Origin: Flammula alnicola
Taxonomy: Eukaryota; Basidiomycota; Agaricomycetes; Agaricales; Strophariaceae
Length of the DNA stretch: 64,000 nucleotides
Assembly: GCA_015499995.1 (NCBI GenBank)
Contig: JADNRV010000061.1
Coordinates: forward strand, 124,001-188,000
Reading direction: 5' to 3'
In this document: piece by piece, positions 20,336 to 31,345 of the stretch
Layout of the letters: each line of letters starts with the position of its first letter
Numbering within the stretch: position 1 is the stretch's first letter
The notes under the pieces: model-generated
Database searches by the model: none
What the model was told of the DNA's origin: nothing
What the model saw: only the letters and a program-made list of their open reading frames with translations
Made by a program: the position numbers and the translations under genes

Positions 20336-22696
20336 ATGCAGCCAACCCTCAGAATCGCTCGCATTCAGGACGTCTTTGACAAGATATCTAGAGAGCCTTC
20401 GACACCAAAGTATCTACCCTGCTTCTTCTCGATCATCAACAAATGGAAAGGCAAGGTCCAAACCATCATTTGTGGATTTGGATTCCGGCGGAGTGGGATG
20501 GTGGTGGAAAGACGTGGTTGTGAGAAAGTCGCCGCTAGAAGAATGTTCTGGGGACAAGTCAGTATCCAAAATATGTGTGCCATACCGAACTCATTCAACG
20601 ATTCTGCATAGGTTCAAACGATTGCTATTATCTCCCTCCACCCATGAGGACTTCACATCTACTATCTCCCGACATGATGAGCGTATGTAGGTTCGGATAC
20701 GAATAACCATGGTATATCGCCTGCTGATTACATCTATCAGGCATTGCTTCGACACAGCCGGTGGCATACTCTACTGCCCTTGCCCAATACCAGGCAACCG
20801 ACGTGCATGGACGAAGTCTGCGGTCCTCCTAATGAGATCAGAGCTTGATTTGAAGGCACTTCGCGTACGTTTCTTTGCCCCTGTGGTGGCATATCGAGTT
20901 TTGAAATGAAACTTGCAGCAACGCGTTCAATCTCAAGGCAGTGGGACTGCTTCAAAATACAGCGCCCTTTCCATTGTCCGTCTCCAGGCCCTTGCGGAAT
21001 CCGGCTTCCAGGAACTCCTTCAACGACATTGGGTAGGCGAAGACAGCAAAAAGCCCTCATCCTCGTTGAGCTAGCCGAGCTCAAATCGAAATCATCCGAC
21101 TCGAAAATCCTGCTGGGTCGTGCCCGAGTCCAAGTGTATACGTCCTCGGTTGGTTCCTTCCTCTTGTATAAGCAATAACCATGCTAATAGAAACAGCAAA
21201 GAAGCCTCAGGCGATTCCATCCCCGTTGCCTATCGCAGCAGCCCACCATCCTGCGCATTTAAAACGCCTACGTCGCCCAGTTTTTCAAAGCAAGCCTAAA
21301 GCGCCAGCTGGGGACGACTCTGTACCTCCCGTTCCATCCCGATCACACGCTAAGATCATACTTGCAGGACACCTTGACTCTGAGAAGCATATGCGCCAAA
21401 CATTAGCCGATGCCCTCGCCCGGTGGAGAAGACAAGCCTCGAGATGAGCGAGAAATTCAAATCCCTAATGACTACGCGAACGGCACATGGAGGTCCCACC
21501 ACATCCATGGCTGGCTTTGAGACCTCCGGAACGAACGAGTCGGCACCATTAATTTCAGCCCTTAATCTGATAGAGAGCTCATGGCCTCGTTAGGATTCGA
21601 GCGCGAGTTTGACATTCTGCAGTCAGATGGTGTGGACGACGATGAAGCTCTCGAGAGGAAGCTCGAGGACATCAGAGGGTCGATTTTGCCTGCCTACCCT
21701 TCAATACCGGACTTATCTGGGCCATGACCGCCGCCTCGCGACCTTAAACCAGCTAACATCATGAAAACTGGGGATATGAAGTCGAAAATTCCGCAGACGA
21801 AAGCCACGAGCTCGAGTCGGAGTCAAACAAGGACGGCGACGACATCTGTACCGACTACGAGCTCTTCCTTGCAGGTACCAACCACGAACGGACCGAACAC
21901 TCCTTTGATGTTTCCTAGCAAGTCATCACGCAGCACCAGGCTCAAGTCGGTACGGTTCTTGATGGCCAGAAGATGCACAGGACGGCCGTCGATGTTCGGA
22001 GTCTTTAGCGGCGAGCTGAATAACGAAGTTGACAGGGTATGTTCTCTCTCTCAAAAATTCAAGCCAGGGTTCTTATCTATCATTTATGCAGCTCATAGAC
22101 GAAACCCACGATTTCCCAACAGACGACGAAGATACCAAAAATGAGTATTCCTCGCCGTACAAGACCCCCAGAGGCAAAGCGAAACAGAAAGTCAATAGGA
22201 TATGGACTGCTGGTACGCCTGCGACGGCGAAGAAGGGGACGCCGAAAGCGCGAGAGTCGTTCGCTTTGGCTCTGCTGTTGGATATGGATCCACCTATGGG
22301 CATGCCTCGTTTGGCTTCGTCGACTTGGTCTGTTTCTTCGGATGTGTTTGGTGGGGGCACCGAAGACTCGGATGACTCAGATGGTGGATGGGCTGCAAAG
22401 AATGTGGATGCTACGCCCATGCCTGCAAGGTGGAGCATGCAACGACAGATTTTCGAATCTATTGACTCTCAAGATGAAGAAGGAGACCAGATTCTCGAGG
22501 ACGAGGGGCACTCAGACGTGTTTGGCGACGATCCGCCGAGCATGACGCTCAAAGAGACTTTACTATCCGCCGATACGAGCCATTTCGATTTGTTAGGTGT
22601 GTTCTCATATTTTGTTGATCTGACGCGATTGCCGATGTTTGCTTAGAAGCAGGAAGCGAGGATATGGAAGAGGGGATGTTGGTCGATAGGCTCTAA
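20336..22696 (+). pseudogene. Broken gene for an unknown acidic, probably non-secreted protein
   Basis: Coding-like blocks follow on the plus strand: MQPTLRIARIQDVFDKISRE (20336); a block reading SKYSALSIVRLQALAESGFQ (about 20955-21015); EREFDILQSDGVDDDEALER (from 21602), interrupted by TGA at 21725-21727; and a long acidic Ser/Asp-rich C-terminal part (22029-22598, e.g. DVFGGGTEDSDDSDGGWAAK). The last block joins through a ~48-nt intron to a final exon ending EDMEEGMLVDRL at 22696. The blocks are in different frames with no clean set of introns between all of them. There is no signal peptide or membrane segment. Function not recognised; either decayed or hit by indel errors. Confidence 0.4.
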
Positions 22697-23039
22697 GTAG
22701 TGAGTCACTTGTGTACGTACTTCGGGCATCATTCTAACTATCAAGCAAGTTATTCCTAACGACTTCAATGTTGCCGAATAGATGTAACAATCACTATGAA
22801 CCTAATCATAATCAAATAAATACACAAGATTTTCTCAAGGAGTACGCACGTGCCTGCCTGGTCCTCGTGCTCCCAAATTCCCAGCAATGAGCGATGCCTA
22901 TTTTCTATCGACCGGCATAACAATTCCCTCAGCTCCATGTCAACTCCATATTCGATAGCGACCCTTGGTCGTATCTCCCCGGAACACTAGATCCGTACGC
23001 CCATTTCGGCGTCAAATACTATTGCCCCACACTCCCATT
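22697..23039. other. Intergenic region, nothing recognised
   Basis: No coding string or repeat identified. Confidence 0.4.
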
Positions 23040-23985
23040 CCTTGATGTCGTACGAGAATCTCGCATTTTCGTTATTCCCTTACCCCGAAGCCGTACGCCC
23101 TCCAGCCCTCCGGTATTCCTCCAGGTATTCAAAAAGCTGTAGTTGATATGCAGGATGAAGCTTTGAAGGCCGAATGACGCCCGCGATAAGGAGAAGTGGA
23201 TGAAGCAGGACTTTGAGGGCATTGGGCCGTTACCTGGCGGTGTTGCTCGTTATGGAGGTTGGGTTGGGTTGAGAGGAAATGGGTTGAGAGGAAACACGAA
23301 GCCTTGAAGAATCTAGAGAGAGACTGGGAACCAGGTGGACGCTGACCTCGATCATGTTATATGCTGAAGGAGGTTCGTCACACCTTCATTTCACTCGTCA
23401 TCTCATATCTAAAGCACAGACAAGATAGACGCAGCGGAAACACTCGTGGCCCTCCAACAAGAACAGGCCATCATCCGATCAATCTAACGCCCACCTTTCG
23501 CGTGTACAAATCTCTGCTCCAAGGCGGCCACTACATTGACAATCACACAACCATCAACGTTGAGTGAGTATACTGCTCTTCATGGCCTTCAGCAGCGCTT
23601 GCTAACCAATCCCTCGGTGTGGTGCTCCAGAAAGAGCCTATAACCATTGTCTTAGGGAAGGTAACTGCGTGCTTGTCGTTGCGAAATTCTATAAGGCTCT
23701 CATGCAAGGAGAGGCGAAGGAGGGAAGACGAACGCTGAAGCTCTGAAGGCTTGGTTTGGTGATGATCAACGCAGATCAAGGGTAAAGAGGCGAATGTAAA
23801 GAAGGTTCTGTTAGAGTACTGTTGTGTACGTTCTCCATTCCTCTATTCTATTTAATTTGGGTCAGAGTCAGTGGTCGCTAATCGCGCTTTTAGAACGTTC
23901 ATCGATCTATTCTGATCGACCGCATTTCGTGCGTATTGCTCTTCTACGGTACGCTAAATATAGACTTATGCGATATTTCTAGTAG
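23040..23985 (+). pseudogene. Relic A of a second duplicated segment (partner 35020-36374)
   Basis: Matches 35030-35780 in direct orientation: both encode QDFEGIGPLPG, RYGGWVGLRGN and INLTPTFRVYKSLLQGGHYI followed by a GTGAGT donor. The frame shifts repeatedly. Its last 110 bp match the end of the cytochrome P450 fragment of the partner, encoding RSSIYSDRPHF. The first part belongs to a family I do not recognise. Confidence 0.5.
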
Positions 23986-24719
23986 TAGAGGTATTGCACC
24001 TTGGCGGTATATCTCGGAACCAATGGTGCTTTGACAAATCTTACGAGAGGCAATCACCAAATGCACGCAGTTGAACGAGTTGACGCTGTCCGTCGATATC
24101 AACTCGCCACATAGCCTAGGTGTCGAATTACATGTTCCATCCTTCTGTCCACAGTCGACGAGCGCGTAATAACTTTTGTAGGCTTGTCTAAAGGAAACTA
24201 CCGCGCACCTTCCCGCACCTTCCCAACCTTCTTCGCCTCAAGCAGCTCCAAGTGTCAGTTGTGCCTGTTATTGTGTAAAAAGTGCGACATATGTCCTTTG
24301 TGCTGCGACGATTGGGAGTATCGACTCAGGTGTACATGCTGCAAGATTCGAGGTCGGAATACAGTGCTAGGACCTGGAATTAAATTGATGCAGTACTATG
24401 CCATCCTAAATATTGCTTGAATACAGACGCCAGTGCCAATATCGACACTGACAATCATTTGACCAAATGATATGACAATGGATGAGATCAAGATGATACC
24501 GAGAGAAAGATAGTATAAATAACCGTTACAGGCCTATAAGAGCGACTCAGAGGTACATACCAGTTTGAAAATCACACCTCAGCGGCTGGTTCTTCAAAGC
24601 TTCAAGGCTGGTAAACTTTGCCCCGTGTGCCATGCGCTCTGGCCAACTTTATGTTTCTCTGACCTGATTATATAAGGTGCTTTTCTCAAGTTCCTTTCTC
24701 CCGGTCCGTACATCCCCGT
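23986..24719. other. Intergenic region, nothing recognised
   Basis: A 78-residue cysteine-rich frame at 24184-24420 has no start context, signal peptide or homologous copy and is not called. Confidence 0.4.
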
Positions 24720-26928
24720 TCTCATTTCCCAACGACGGATATGTTTTCTAGTGCACAGAACGTTTGCAGCACATTACAATCACAGGAGGAACGTTTACAG
24801 TCCTCGAATAGAATGGTACCCATCGTCATTTCGTGGGCAGGCACGCTCGAGGTACGCTATCATTTGTTTCTGGCTGTAACTTTATCAAAACCTTTATGTA
24901 CGATGGCGAAAGCTGTCCCAGAGTCCGTACTATCCCTACTATCCCGCCCACGATCTCTTCAATGGCTGAAGAGTTTGTGACGAATACGGAACGTACGTCT
25001 TTCTTTTCTTCCTGTATTCTCCCCCAGTGCCATAACCTCATATGTTCATCTGCACAGCTCGAGGAACTTCAACAAACCTACAACACGCTCGTCTCTCAGG
25101 TTCCCTCCATCCTCGAAGACCACATCCAGCAACATGCTTATCATCTTTACCACGTACCACTTCTCCGAGATTTTTCGCCAATCTCTCGACTAAATCCAAA
25201 CCCAGGACGCGAACTAGGTCTAATGCCAATCCTACACCTAGGCTGCTCTCTACTTCGGCATCGGCTCGCTCCAGGACATTAGCACAGCACATCTTGCGTG
25301 CAAGGAGATGGCATCTGCGTTTTACGCCATCAACTCCAAGTACCGCATCTCCTAGGATTGTGGCGAATTCTTAGTCGAGTTCGGCGGAGGTGGCTCGGGT
25401 CAACGTGGTTAGCGACTCGAGCAAGAAGAGCAGCAGAGAACGGGCCATTACACTCGCGAATGATCAGATAAAACTGTATCCTACGGCTACCACTTGTCTC
25501 GTTGGATCGGCGAGTCTGCCCTACCTCTCCGCCTCACGTTTCGACTTTGGATACATCAGGTCCTCCGCCAGCTGGTCCTCCTAGTACGCCATGGCGGGCC
25601 TCGACAGAACGACATGATCTTAGCCATCGCCAGCTCGTTTGGCTTCGCGAGATGCTCATTAACGCCAATGCGAGCATTTCGCGGATGAATCGTGTCTATC
25701 AATTCGTGAGTCACTTCCTTCTCTTCAGTCTCTCCATGTTTGTCAATAGAGATTGGAGATAGGGCGATGCTCGGAACAGTATGACCACCTTGCCTTCGGA
25801 GGAAGAAACGGGGGAGTGGTCGATTGCGTATGAACGGCTCCGTGACATGCTGCGAGCTCTAAAGATAAGTCAGACACCGGCCGATGCGGTTTCGCCTACG
25901 ACCCCTCCGCAGCCTGCTCCTATGGCCAGAGTCCTCCCCTCGACAATGTCGCTGAGTACCCGATCGTTGGCAGGAAGCAAGAGCCGTCATCGGTACCTAC
26001 ATCCGCGTCTTCGTATGGCTAGCCAACACGCTCGACCTGGCAGCTCAAGTACACGGCGCGAGTCGATGCGGGTTTCGATGGAGCTGGATAGAGGCGGCAT
26101 CGACCACGCGGTATAACCGTACCTCCTTCTCCGCTGCGAAGCCCTCCTCGTCATCCTTCATTAGCGTGATTATACTTCAGCTGGAGATCAGTGCGTTCCA
26201 CCATCTTCTCTATTTTTGTCTCCTTCTCACAACTCTTCCCGTTATTCACAGGCAGTTTCGAAGAACGCCGAAGAGAAGAATGCCCCGGAATACCGCTGAG
26301 AAAACCTCTCTCCCCTCAGCTTATACCCTGGGCCGCTGGCTCCGTATTGAGCGAGTATTCCTCCTTGCTCCGAACATCGAACCCGAATGATTCATGTCGT
26401 CGCTTTCGGAAATATAACGTTCACGCTGCTCATGGCGTTGCTCTCCCAAAGAGGACGGGTTCCCGAGACTGCTCTGTATCCGACGATCTGGCGGATTTTA
26501 CGCCCGGGTCGCGGTAGCATTTGAAGCCGACGCTGAGTACTGCTGGGTGGGTTTAGAATGTGGTTTAGACGTCGAATCCTGGATACCGTCCAATGAAACG
26601 TTCGCTGAATGTGGGCAGAGCTGTTAGACGCGTGTCTTATCCTTGTAACGTACGTGGACGCCCATCATGACCTTCACCGAACAGCGAGCACCAGACAGCT
26701 AAATTCATCCTGGCAGGTGACGGGCACTATAGAACATACGTGGATGCTTGGTGGACAGCAATTGGGCTAATTAAGGCGCGTGTGGAGGTGATGGGCTATT
26801 AATTGTCTGGATAGTGATAGACAATAATATCGATCCGATTACCGATCCGATTATCGCAACGAGGCGGATATTTAAACGCACTCTTGAGCTAATGATGATC
26901 TGCTCTGACCTCTCACTGCTCTCCACCA
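24720..26928 (+). pseudogene. Duplicated relic in copy 2, upstream of HET2 (contains the empty gypsy site)
   Basis: 24880-25350 matches 3560-3999, and 25355-26928 matches 10557-12047. The join near 25350 (CATCTCCTAGGATTGTGG) is what copy 1 would read without the retrotransposon. Exon-like blocks include SSMAEEFVTNTE and LEELQQTYNTLVSQVPSILE, joined by a plausible intron, then SLSTRSLAGSKSRHRYLHPR. No complete frame remains. The start of HET2 follows directly. Confidence 0.5.
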
Positions 26929-29900
26929 ATGGACGAATCAAACGAAAGCTGGATCAAAGTGGGTGGTCTCGACAAGGCTCTCATATCGCTTTGCTGACAG
27001 CGTCACTTCAGAAAGTGCAAGACTTGCGTCAACGCGACCCCGAGGCGGTATGTGATCTCATCAAGTCGCTAAGGATATGCATATCGTTAACGTAGCCTTT
27101 AGCTAAAGGACGTGGAGGTGAGCGATCTCCCAGTGTCTTTAGGGAAATAGAAGTTGATTGTGCTGGGCCTGGCTATTTCCCAGTTTGTAATTAATCTCAT
27201 TCTTTTTAAGAAGAGCCGCCTCCTAACCGCGTGTTACTCGGTCATTTACAATAGGATGTAAGTGATTTTGTCCAATAACAAGTAATGGCTACCATGCTGA
27301 TTGCGTTGTCTTTTTTATGTGCCGTGTTCTTCTCTCAGTGGGCATGTGTCATCTCGCTGAACTCTAAAGAATATGTTCTAACCTTGACTTGCCGTTTTTT
27401 TGGCTATCAGGAAGTACGTAAATTTATCGGATCCATGTGACATACTTGCTAATGATGATGTACCATCAATATGTCTTTAGGACGTATGTGCTTTTATTGA
27501 TAATTAGAGCCCTTTTGACCACATAATCCATCCATAATACCATCAGGGAGTATGTTTGCCCTTTGAATACATGAAAAAAAGTCACTGAAGAACTATACCA
27601 TTATCACAGATAGTTGGTATTCTCGCAGATACATGCAGTATATTTGCTGATTGCTTTGATTATTCTTTCCACCCAGAGAGTGCGTGAGCACTTGGATTAC
27701 ATGCACAAGATTAGCTAATAAGTTTTGGCATCAAATTACATCTTTAGGGGGTAAGGACTTTTGTCAAGTTCACATAAGGGATTTACTGATGAAAGGTGAC
27801 CCTGATTTTGCGGTCAGGATGTATGTGAATTTATCAAATATTTTGAGTGATTTGCTAATGATAATGTGCTACCTTTGTGTCCTCAGGAAGTGCGTGAATC
27901 CATCTAATATATGCAGTCATTTGCTACTGATAATGTGCTGCATTTGTGTCCTCAGCATGTGCGTGAATCCATCTAATATATGCAGTCATTTGCTAATGAT
28001 AATGTGCTGCTTTTGTTTCCTCAGTATGTGCGTGAATCCATCTAATATATGCAGTTATTTTCTAATGATAATATGCTGCCTTTGTGTCCTCAGCTTGTGC
28101 GTGAATCCATCTAATATATGCAGTTATTTGCTAATGATAATGTGCTGCCTTTGTTTCCTCAGGAAGTGCGTGAATCCATCTAATATATGCAGTCATTTGC
28201 TAATGATAATATGCTCCCTTTGTGTCCTCAGACAGTATGTGAATCCATTCAATATTTGCAGTGATTTGCTAATGATAATATGCTGCCTTTGTGTCCTCAG
28301 ACAGTATGTGAATCCATCTAATATATGCAGTCACTCGCTAATGATAATGTGCTGCCTTTGTGTCCTCAGCGTGTGCGTGAATCCATCATCTAATATATGC
28401 AGTCATTTGCTAATGATAATGTGCTGCCTTTGTGTCCTTAGGAAGTGCGTGAATCCATCTAATATATGCAGTCATTTGCTAATGATAATGTGCTGCCTTT
28501 GTGTCCTCAGTTCGTGTGTGAATCCATTTAATATATGCAGTCATTTGTTAATGATAATATGCTCCCTTTGTGTCCTCAGCTCGTGCGTGAATCCATCATC
28601 TAATATATGCAGTCATTTGCTAATGATAATGTGCTGCCTTTGTGTCCTCAGGAAGTGCGTGAATCCATCTAATATATGCAGTCATTTGCTAACGATAATG
28701 TGCTGCCTTTGTGTCCTCAGGATGTGTGTGAATCCATCTAATATATGCAGTCATTTGCTAATAATAATGTGCTGCCGTTGTGTCCTCAGCATGTGTGTGA
28801 ATCCATCTAATCATTGCAGTCATTTGTTAATGATAATGTGCTGCCTTTGTGTCCTCAGGGAGTGCGTGAATCCATCTAATATATGCAGTCATTTGCTAAT
28901 GACAATGTGCTGCCTTTGTGTCCTCAGGAAGTGCGTGAATCTATCTAATATATGCAGTCATTTGTTAATGATAATATGCTCCCTTTGTGTCCTCAGCTTG
29001 TGCGTGAATCCATCTAATATTTGCAATCATTTGCTAATGATAATGTGCTGCTTTTGTGTCCTCAGGGAGTATGTGAATTTCCTCAACTTTTACAAAGATT
29101 CACTGATCATATTGGGTCACCTATCTGTCCTTAGCGAGTGTGTAATATTCATTATGTGTGCATAACAGCAGCTCAAGTGTTTCTGTGTGGCTTCTCCATG
29201 TCCTCCAGGAGGTGAGCAAGTCTGACATGGCCTTCAGCTGTCACTTGAGAATACATTCATTAATACTGGACTTCCAAGGCCAAATACCCGCTGTGTATGT
29301 CCTAATTTTTTATTTGGCATCAGCTGTGCACTATATTCACTTTTTGCCTTTCAAGTGATCAATAATGTCATAAACGAACACATTCAGAATCAACTTCCGA
29401 TATTCCTTCTTTCCCTCAAAGACATGCGGCTTGTCCGTAGGAGCGCCATCGGACATCATTTCAAGAGTGATATTGCGCAATATATCCACGACTGCGTAGA
29501 ACAGGACGGGGATCCCGAGGAGCCTCAAGTTCTACGTGATCTAACCGTTCATACCAAGGAATGGATAACGGAACAGACGGCATACGCAATTTTTTCTCAT
29601 CGTTGGCTTGACGAGGGTGAATTGACTTTTCAGGACGTATCAAAATTCGAGAAACTCAGCAAACGCGGATTTCAGCAATTGATTGGTAGTAAACCCAACC
29701 GTGACATACGTAGAGGTGCAGATATTTTGGACCAGGCAATCCGTTTTACTCCGAACGGCCCAGAGAATATGGCGAAGGACGGTCTCGGAATACTGGAAGT
29801 AATGAAGAAGCTGTGTAAAGGGATGTCAGCCGAGGAGAAACGCCGATGTCAGGACTTCGTGAAGCTCGTTGAATTTTGCAATCTCTCGTTGCAGTACGGT

Positions 29901-30911
29901 TGCAATTATGTCTGGTTCGACACCGGTTGCATCGACAAGAGCAGTAGCGCCGAGCTCGAGGAGTCTATTCGCTCCATGTTCAGCTGGTATCATAACTCCA
30001 AGGTTTGCATAGTGCACCTCGCCGGCACCGGTAATCTACGGAGTCTTCAACACGATCCATGGTTCACCAGGGGCTGGACTTTACAGGAACTCTTGGCTCC
30101 AAAAACAATCAAGTTCTTTGGGAAATCCTGGCGACGGATATCACCCACCGGTTTACGCAATAACGACAAAGTTGCCGACGACGTCTTACAGGTCCCTCTC
30201 TGGGACAATATCTCAAGAATAACAGGGATTCCGATCGACCAACTTCTCAACTTTACACCTGGGGTTGACCACGCCCGGGAAGCGCTTGTGTGGGCATCGA
30301 AAAGGCAAACAACCCGAATCGAGGACATAGCTTACTGTCTCATTGGCTTATTGGACATCCCACTTTCGATCGCTTACGGTGAAGGGAAAATGGCGTCCTA
30401 CAGATTGCAAGTGGAAATTCTGCAGCGCAGGCATGACATGGGATTATTCGCTTGGCAGGGAAAGCCATCCGCCTACAACAGTATGCTCGCTGAAGGCCCA
30501 CACTGCTTCTCACCTCTCCCAATACTGCCCGTAGTCACCGAAACACAGCCAGGTGCAGACATCGACACTTACACGCTCACTAATCGTGGATTGCGCATCC
30601 CGCTATCTGTTTACGGCGTCCAGATCCGTAACAAGGCGCGTCAAGAGAGTGGGCGGGTTGACGAGTGGGTGCTTGTAGAGACTTCGTTGCGGGTGGAGGA
30701 ATTGGGGAAAATCAGAGTGAAGTCGATGAACCTGGCTAAATATGATCGCCTCGAGGTTGCTATTCTGCGGGATGTATCCGACCGGAGAGATACCCTTGCT
30801 ATCTTGCTGGGTTTCAAGAATAGTCGGTGCGAGAGGATCATCACCCAAGAGCACATCAAGTTACGCCGTCCCACCGAATTGCGAACGCCGGTGATCAGAT
30901 TCGTAGAGTAA
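26929..30911 (+). CDS. HET-domain protein 2, with a 30-unit single-codon microexon array
   Basis: Paralogue of HET1. Proposed exons: 26929-26958 (MDESNESWIK), 27012-27047 (KVQDLRQRDPEA), 27103-27117 (LKDVE), 30 exons of 3 nt (27184-29211), 29279-29294, and 29356-30911; total 580 residues. The 16-nt exon joins the last exon as CTG-T|TG-ATC, restoring the same AKYPLL-INNVINEH frame as in HET1. Without splicing, the upstream frame stops at TGA 29356-29358. HET motifs are all present: YAIFSHRWLDEGELTFQD, VWFDTGCIDKSSSAELEESI, DPWFTRGWTLQELLAPK and TTRIEDIAYCLIGLLDIPLS. The last exon is intact. The family acts in heterokaryon incompatibility and related cell death; a role here is inference. Confidence 0.85.
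27184..29211 (+). repeat. Array of 30 single-codon microexons and their introns (HET2)
   Basis: Start and codon: 27184 TTT, 27255 GAT, 27339 TGG, 27411 GAA, 27481 GAC, 27547 GGA, 27610 ATA, 27677 AGA, 27748 GGG, 27818 GAT; then 27887 GAA, 27956 CAT, 28025 TAT, 28094 CTT, 28163 GAA, 28232 ACA, 28301 ACA, 28370 CGT, 28442 GAA, 28511 TTC, 28580 CTC, 28652 GAA, 28721 GAT, 28790 CAT, 28859 GGA, 28928 GAA, 28997 CTT; then 29066 GGA, 29135 CGA, 29209 GAG. Eighteen introns between 27821 and 29065 are near-identical, 66 nt each except two of 69 nt with an extra ATC. Donor GTGCGT, TGCTAAT branch-like motif, acceptor TTTGTGTCCTCAG. The remaining introns are diverged. No triplet is a stop. The intron after 27339 has a GC donor, as in HET1. 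Confidence 0.82.
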
Positions 30912-31345
30912 CGTTTCGTACCGATTCATGACTGTTGGTTTCAAGGTGAGTCGTCGAAGACTTTATATTCTTGTATATTCACGGATTGTGTGCATTTCCA
31001 GTGGCTGAATGTACTCAGGCTCTCTCTCTGTTTTTTGCCTATTCCATTTTTTACGGCCCATTTTACCTCTTTTTTTAAACGTGTACCAGAAGTTTGCGAT
31101 CAGTGAAACATGTACTTATATAGTTTTTCCGCTCAGAAAGTGTCCCATATCGTTTGTATTTTACTCCTACACAAGTACGTAGTAGGTTAGCAGAAGTCGG
31201 TTGTACTATAGTCGCGTACATACGTCTTGTTCTAGTCCTTGCGCGTCTCTCAATTTTTCCTTTGTTCGCAGTTTGTATTTAGGCTTGTACTACGTTTTAC
31301 GTACTTTGTCGAATCAACGCGCTTTGTTGGCTCCTTTTTGCACGC
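30912..31345 (+). repeat. 3' flank of HET2, matching 15712-16105
   Basis: The same sequence follows both HET stops, with scattered substitutions and indels. Similarity breaks off after GTTGGCTCCTTTTTGCACG at 31345. No gene is supported. Confidence 0.7.

Noticed and set aside
24184..24420. Cysteine-rich 78-residue secreted effector
   Set aside because: Starts from a non-ATG codon, has no signal peptide, no introns or conserved copy; probably chance.
27684..29165. 493-residue open frame made of a 23-residue repeat (CVNPSNICSHLLMIMCC type)
   Set aside because: It is the microexon array read in a frame that happens to lack stops because the unit is 69 bp. It crosses every splice site and is not the frame that feeds the HET exon; in the codon frame each unit has a TAA.
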